Below, one piece after another: positions 59,606 through 64,000 of a DNA stretch of 64,000 nt. Each line of letters opens with the position of its first letter. The stretch's first letter is position 1. The notes beneath the pieces are model-generated. The model was given only the letters and a program-made list of their open reading frames with translations. It made no database searches and was not told where the DNA came from. A program made the translations under genes and the position numbers. The stretch covers positions 1 through 64,000 of the forward strand of contig NZ_JBBPFS010000005.1 in assembly GCF_038069765.1 (NCBI RefSeq), written 5' to 3'. The DNA comes from Arthrobacter_B sp038069765. Its GTDB lineage: Bacteria > Actinomycetota > Actinomycetes > Actinomycetales > Micrococcaceae.

Positions 59606-62600
59606 GTGCATTTGAAGACGCTGACCATGCGTGGATTTAAATCCTTCGCATCAGCCACCACGTTCGAGTTCGAACCCGGGGTGACCGCGGTGGTGGGGCC
59701 CAACGGGTCAGGGAAGTCCAATGTGGTGGACGCACTGGCGTGGGTCATGGGCGAGCAGGGCGCCAAGACACTGCGCGGCGGGAAGATGGAGGACGTCATT
59801 TTCGCCGGCACCAGCGGCCGCCCTGCACTCGGGCGGGCCCAGGTGTCCCTGACCATTGACAACGCCGACGGCGCCCTGCCGATCGAATACTCCGAAGTCA
59901 CCATTTCCCGGACCCTGTTCCGTGCCGGCGGCTCCGAGTACGCCATCAACGGTGCCCCCGCCCGGCTCCTGGACATCCAGGAACTGCTCTCCGATTCCGG
60001 ACTGGGCCGTGAGATGCATGTCATAGTCGGGCAGGGCCAGCTGGACCGGATCCTGCACGCCGGCGCCGACGAGCGCCGCGGCTTCATTGAAGAGGCCGCC
60101 GGGATCCTCAAGCACCGCCGCCGCCGCGAAAAAACAGTGCGGAAGCTCGACGCGATGCAGGCCAACCTGGCCCGGCTGACGGACCTCACCTCGGAACTGC
60201 GCCGCCAGCTCGGACCGCTGGGCAAGCAGGCCGCCGTCGCGCGCCGCGCCCGCACCGTGCAGCAGGACGCCCGCGACGCCCGGGCCCGGCTGCTCGCCGA
60301 TGACCTGGTGACGCTGACCGGGACACTGGCCCGGGATGCAGCCGAAGAAACCGCGCTCCTCGCCCGGCGCGACGAGGCCGCCGCGATCCTGGCCGCCGCC
60401 CGGGCCCGCCAGGACGAGCTGGAAAAACTTGCCGCCTCCGCAACTCCCCGGGTCAACGCCGCGCGGGACACCTGGTACGGGCTGTCCTCGCTGCGGGAGC
60501 GGTACCTGTCCCTGGCGGCGCTGGCCGAGGAACGGCGGCGCCTGCTGGGCAGCTCGGAGCACCGGGAGGAAACCGGCTCCGACCCCGAACGGCTGCAGGC
60601 GCAGGCCGGCCGGGTCCGGGCTGAGGCTGCGGCACTGCAGGAAACCATCGAAGAACGCCGCGGTGCGCTGGAGGATGCCGAGGAAATCCGGGCCGCCGCG
60701 GAAGCCGAGGCCGCTGCCGAAGAGCAGCGTCTGGCTGCCGTGCTGCGGGCAGCAGCGGACCGCCGCGAAGGCCTTGCCCGGATCTCCGGTGCGGTGGGCG
60801 CTGCCCGCTCCCGGGTGGATGCCGCGGAGGCGGAGCTGGGCCGGCTGCGTGCGTCCATTACCGAAGGCGAGGAACGGCGCCGGCGGGCGCAGCAGGAATT
60901 CACTGCCCTGGAGAACTCCGCGGCTGGCGCCGAGGAAGGCGAAGAGGGACTGGACGCCGAGTATGAAGACGCCCTCGCCGAACTTGATGCCGCCGCGGCG
61001 GCCCTGGAGGATCTGCGCCGCGCCAAACAGGATGCCGAGCGCGAACGCGAAACCCTGACCGCCCGCCGCGATGCCCTGCGCGTGGGTCTGGACCGGAGGG
61101 ACGGGTCGGCGCTGCTCCTGGACTCAGGGCTGGACGGCGTGCTGGCACCGTTCGCGGCACTGCTCACCGTCCGTTCCGGCTGCGAACGGGCCGTGACGGC
61201 GGCCCTGGGATCGGCCGCCGCAGCCGTTGCGGTGGCCGATACCGGTGCTGCAGTGCGCGCCCTGGACCACCTGCGGGAGCACGACGGCGGCCAGGTGGAC
61301 CTGGTGCTGGCTGCCGGCGGCGGTACCGGCGGGAAAACTCACCGTCCCGCCCCGGCGGAAGGGGCGACCTGGGCGCTGGACGCCGTGCAGGCACCGGAGG
61401 AGCTGCAGCGCACACTGGCGGAACTGCTGGACGGCGTTGTCATCGTGGAGTCGCTGGCCGCTGCCGCCCGCGTACTGTCCGGCCGGCCGGAGCTGAAAGC
61501 CGTCACCGCCGGGGGAGAGGTCCTCTCCCTTTACGCCGGACGCGGCGGCTCCGCTTCGGCTCCGGGCCTGCTTGAACTGCAGGCAGCAGTGGAAGAGACC
61601 GAAGAACGGATCCGTGCTGCTGCCGCCCGGTCCGAACAGGCAGGCTTTGCCCTCTCCGGTGCGGTTGCCCGCCGGGACGCCGCGCAGGCGAAAGCCGATG
61701 CGGCGCTGGCCGCCCTGCACGACTCCGATGCCCGGCTGGCCGCCGTCGCCGAGCGGCTCGGGACGCTGGGTTCGGCGCTGCGCTCAGCCGTCGGGGAGTC
61801 CGAACGCCTGCAGCGGCTGGTGAGCGCGGCCGAGGAGAATCTTGCCGCGGAACAGGAAGCGCTGGCTGCAGCTGCGGCCCGGCTGGCCGCCGCGGGCGAG
61901 GCCCCGGCCGACGAGGAACCGTCTACCGAACACCGGGAAGCGCTCGCGCTCACGGCCGCCGCAGCCCGCCGCGCAGAAACCGATGCCCGCCTCGCGCTGC
62001 GCAGTGCGGAGGAACAGCACAAGGCGGTGGCCGGCCGGGCTGCCGGACTCGAACGCGCCGCTGAGAGCGAACGACGGGCGCGTGCCGCAGCGGAAGTCCG
62101 CGCCCGTCGTCGTGCCCTGCAGGCAGCGAAGGCAACGGCCGTCGCGGCGGCAGCGCGTGAAGTGCTGCGCTTCCTTGAGGTGTCCCTGGAAGCGGCGGCC
62201 GCCGAGCGCGACCATGCCGAATCCGTGCGCACCGCGTGGGATGCCGAACTGGGAACCGTCCGGACCACGGCTGCTAATGCTGCCGCCGAAGTCGCCCGGC
62301 TCACCGATTCGGTGCACCGCGACGAACTAGTTCGGGCGCAGCAGCAGCTGCGCGTCGAGGCACTGGAGGCCCGCGCCGTCGAGGAGCTGGGCCTCACCCC
62401 TGATCATCTGGTGGCCGAGTTCGGCCCTGACCAGCCCGTTCCGGTTCCGGTTCCGGGTCCGGCGGAGGGCGGCGGCGACAAGTGGGCGGCGCTGCACGCT
62501 CCGGTGGATGAGGACGGGAACCCGCTGATGACCGGGGTGCCCTATGACCGGGCGGCGCAGGAGAAGCGCCTCAAGCAGGCCGAGCGGGACCTGGCCGCCC

Positions 62601-63214
62601 TGGGCCGGGTCAACCCGCTGGCGCTGGAGGAGTTCGCCGCGCTGGAGGAACGGCACACGTTCCTCAGCACCCAGCTGGAGGACCTCAAGGCAACCCGCCG
62701 TGACCTGCTGGACATCATCAAGGATGTGGACCGGCAGGTCGAACAGGTGTTCACCGCCGCCTACCGCGACACCGCCGAGCAGTTTGAACGCGTGTTTGCC
62801 ACATTGTTCCCGGGCGGGGAGGGCCGGCTGGTGCTTACCGATCCGGACAACATGCTGACCACGGGGATCGAGATCCAGGCCCGGCCCGCGGGCAAGAAGA
62901 TCAAGCGGCTCTCCCTGCTCTCCGGCGGGGAACGGTCGCTGACCGCCGTGGCGCTGCTGGTGGCGATCTTCAAGGCCCGGCCCTCGCCGTTCTACGTCAT
63001 GGACGAGGTGGAAGCCGCACTGGACGACACCAACCTGGGCCGGCTCATCACCATCTTCGAAGAGCTGAAGGAATCCAGCCAGCTGATTGTCATCACTCAC
63101 CAGAAACGGACCATGGAAGTCGCCGATGCGCTCTACGGGGTGACGATGCAGGGCGACGGCGTCTCCACGGTGATCAGCCAGCGGCTGGACAAAGCCGCCG
63201 GACCTGCCGCCTAG
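59606..63214 (+). CDS. smc: Chromosome segregation protein SMC
   Basis: 1202 aa from the GTG at 59606 (AGGAAAG about 10 nt upstream; product starts HLKTLTMRGFKSFA); a TTG at 59597 sits too close to that Shine-Dalgarno. The N-terminal ATPase half carries Walker A GPNGSGKSN from residue 31. Long Ala/Glu/Arg-rich coiled coils flank a hinge near residues 505-650 (LDGVLAPFAALLTVRSGCERAV). The C-terminal half has the signature LSGGERSLTAVALL and Walker B PFYVMDEVEAALDD. SMC with ScpAB compacts and separates chromosomes. Its usual upstream neighbour mutM is displaced by the olefin cluster. Confidence 0.97.
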   Translation: MHLKTLTMRGFKSFASATTFEFEPGVTAVVGPNGSGKSNVVDALAWVMGEQGAKTLRGGKMEDVIFAGTSGRPALGRAQVSLTIDNADGALPIEYSEVTISRTLFRAGGSEYAINGAPARLLDIQELLSDSGLGREMHVIVGQGQLDRILHAGADERRGFIEEAAGILKHRRRREKTVRKLDAMQANLARLTDLTSELRRQLGPLGKQAAVARRARTVQQDARDARARLLADDLVTLTGTLARDAAEETALLARRDEAAAILAAARARQDELEKLAASATPRVNAARDTWYGLSSLRERYLSLAALAEERRRLLGSSEHREETGSDPERLQAQAGRVRAEAAALQETIEERRGALEDAEEIRAAAEAEAAAEEQRLAAVLRAAADRREGLARISGAVGAARSRVDAAEAELGRLRASITEGEERRRRAQQEFTALENSAAGAEEGEEGLDAEYEDALAELDAAAAALEDLRRAKQDAERERETLTARRDALRVGLDRRDGSALLLDSGLDGVLAPFAALLTVRSGCERAVTAALGSAAAAVAVADTGAAVRALDHLREHDGGQVDLVLAAGGGTGGKTHRPAPAEGATWALDAVQAPEELQRTLAELLDGVVIVESLAAAARVLSGRPELKAVTAGGEVLSLYAGRGGSASAPGLLELQAAVEETEERIRAAAARSEQAGFALSGAVARRDAAQAKADAALAALHDSDARLAAVAERLGTLGSALRSAVGESERLQRLVSAAEENLAAEQEALAAAAARLAAAGEAPADEEPSTEHREALALTAAAARRAETDARLALRSAEEQHKAVAGRAAGLERAAESERRARAAAEVRARRRALQAAKATAVAAAAREVLRFLEVSLEAAAAERDHAESVRTAWDAELGTVRTTAANAAAEVARLTDSVHRDELVRAQQQLRVEALEARAVEELGLTPDHLVAEFGPDQPVPVPVPGPAEGGGDKWAALHAPVDEDGNPLMTGVPYDRAAQEKRLKQAERDLAALGRVNPLALEEFAALEERHTFLSTQLEDLKATRRDLLDIIKDVDRQVEQVFTAAYRDTAEQFERVFATLFPGGEGRLVLTDPDNMLTTGIEIQARPAGKKIKRLSLLSGGERSLTAVALLVAIFKARPSPFYVMDEVEAALDDTNLGRLITIFEELKESSQLIVITHQKRTMEVADALYGVTMQGDGVSTVISQRLDKAAGPAA

Positions 63215-63365
63215 TACCCGGCTGCGGTCTGAGGCCGGCCTGCAGGCGCCGGACCAAAAAGATGCCGCTACGCGGGTCACCAACGGCCGCGGCGGTGCAG
63301 GATAGGTGTATCAGACCGAGCCCTTGAAAGTGCGGGCCTCGGACCGTTGAGAGGAAGGCAGGATC

Positions 63366-63491
63366 ATGGCAGATCTGGGCGGTATGGCAGACAAGGCCAA
63401 GGACGCGGCAAAGGACAACCCGGAGAAGGTTGACCAGGTCAAGGACAAGGCCAAGGACGCCGTTGACGGCAAGAAAGACGACCAGAAGTAG
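63366..63491 (+). CDS. Small Lys/Asp-rich protein, Rv0909 (MT0933)-type antitoxin-like
   Basis: 41 aa: MADLGGMADKAKDAAKD, then NPEKVDQVKDKAKDAVDGKKDDQK. ATG with an AGGAAGGCAGG purine stretch just upstream and a strong terminator 16 nt after the stop. The composition and KAKDAA/DKAKDAV pattern match short actinobacterial proteins annotated as Rv0909-type antitoxins or CsbD-like stress proteins. No toxin-like gene adjoins it, so the antitoxin role is doubtful here. The helix would be amphipathic and highly charged. Confidence 0.65.
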   Translation: MADLGGMADKAKDAAKDNPEKVDQVKDKAKDAVDGKKDDQK

Positions 63492-63506
63492 GAACAGGCA
63501 GAACCG

Positions 63507-63542
63507 AAGCCGGGCCGTCCCGCAGGGGACGGCCCGGCTTTC
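63507..63542 (+). terminator. Hairpin terminator of the small gene
   Basis: A perfect 15-bp G+C-rich stem (63507-63521 with 63526-63540) has a GCAG loop and ends in TT on the plus strand. By symmetry it may also stop minus-strand transcription. Confidence 0.8.
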
Positions 63543-63605
63543 CGGTGCCCGGGACTACTCGCCGGGGACTATTCAGCCGGGCTTCCCGGCACCGCCCGGC
63601 TTGTC

Positions 63606-64000
63606 CTAGCGGGAGTCCTCGCGTGCATACCGGAGCACAAAGTTGCGCAGGATCAGCGGCGGAACGCTGACGTCCGCTCCGCGCACGGAGTCGCGGACGG
63701 CGTCGGCCTCCTCGGGCGGGAAGTACCCGGCGTGCCGGTAAACGGTGATCCGGGTGAGCAGCCCCGGAACGTCCAGTTCGGGATGGAACTGCGTGGCGTA
63801 GAGATTCTCCCGGATCCGGAACATCTGCACCGGGCAGGTGGCGGAGCCGGCCAGGTTCACGGCGTTGGGCGGCAGCGCCGAGATGGCCTCGCGGTGGCCC
63901 ACAAAGGCCGTGAAGGAATCCGGAACTCCCTGCAGGAGGGGATCGAGCCTGCCCTCGCCGGTGAGTTTGATGTCCACCGCGCCGATTGCCTCGCCGAACT
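63606..64000 (-). CDS. Class-I glutamine amidotransferase, truncated by the window edge
   Basis: The C-terminal 131 codons only; the gene continues past 64000. The sequence FVGHREAISALPPNAVNLAGS and YATQFHPELDVPG (the His-Glu of the catalytic triad) fits GuaA-like amidotransferase proteins of about 240 residues that release ammonia from glutamine. The catalytic cysteine lies outside the window. It is a stand-alone family member or part of a larger protein; this cannot be decided here. Confidence 0.85.
   Translation of the reverse strand, partial: FGEAIGAVDIKLTGEGRLDPLLQGVPDSFTAFVGHREAISALPPNAVNLAGSATCPVQMFRIRENLYATQFHPELDVPGLLTRITVYRHAGYFPPEEADAVRDSVRGADVSVPPLILRNFVLRYAREDSR

Noticed and set aside
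63366..63491. Confident naming as a toxin-antitoxin antitoxin
   Set aside because: No toxin gene adjoins it; similarity of such short charged proteins is weak evidence.

Overview
The window reads as chromosomal DNA of a high-G+C actinobacterium, most likely Arthrobacter or a close relative in the Micrococcaceae. Indications are the strong G/C third-position preference, frequent GTG and TTG starts, several apparently leaderless genes, the leuCD block behind a divergent IclR regulator, the rpmF-rnc-mutM-smc order and an olefin cluster with the actinobacterial OleB-OleC fusion. The genus is an inference from gene content and protein style; no database was searched.

Layout. 1-5700: end of an rRNA operon (5S rRNA), an FAH-family hydrolase, a membrane protein, gltX, a HAD phosphatase, tRNA-Gln(CTG), tRNA-Glu(CTC) and thiL. 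5700-14360: a small K+ channel and an IclR regulator on the minus strand, then leuC, leuD, murA, plsC, gpsA and ddl on the plus strand and a DUF3515 lipoprotein on the minus strand. 14450-42590: a large cell-wall glycopolymer locus. 42700-53130: housekeeping genes (DhaL/DAK2 protein, recG, rsmD, coaD, DUF177, rpmF, rnc, mutM) with a methyltransferase, an aminotransferase and a DUF218 protein. 53130-59400: a repeat-rich spacer, a serine hydrolase and the oleA-oleBC-oleD olefin genes, all genes on the minus strand. 59600-64000: smc, a 41-residue orphan protein, and a truncated class-I glutamine amidotransferase at the window edge.

The wall-polymer locus has two parts. The first (14454-33023) has normal G+C and consists of an LCP ligase, a repeat-bearing surface protein and nine genes that overlap or abut: two GT4 enzymes, a TagGH-type ABC exporter, a GT-B/GT-A double glycosyltransferase, a UDP-sugar dehydrogenase and three large TagF-like alditol-phosphate transferases. 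The second part (about 33024-41471) is visibly A+T-richer (28/60 and 23/60 G+C in two hand-counted lines, against 39/60 in a line of the first part). It holds a LicC-like nucleotidyltransferase, a 1267-residue TPR-TagF-GT4 fusion, a TagE-like glucosyltransferase and an XcbB/CpsF-like hydrolase-fold protein. wecB (UDP-GlcNAc 2-epimerase) closes the locus on the minus strand. Together these would make, glycosylate, export and attach a wall teichoic-acid-like polymer that may also contain a UDP-ManNAc-derived uronic acid. The lipid-linkage enzymes (TagO, TagA, TagB) and TagD are not in the window.

The most interesting observations are the TPR-TagF-GT4 fusion, an unnamed module shared by two of the TagF proteins, the four 8-residue repeats in the LCP-linked surface protein, the low-G+C insert, a probable ATT start codon for the DUF177 gene, an 11-codon ORF coupled to rnc, and the hairpin/repeat array between mutM and the serine hydrolase.
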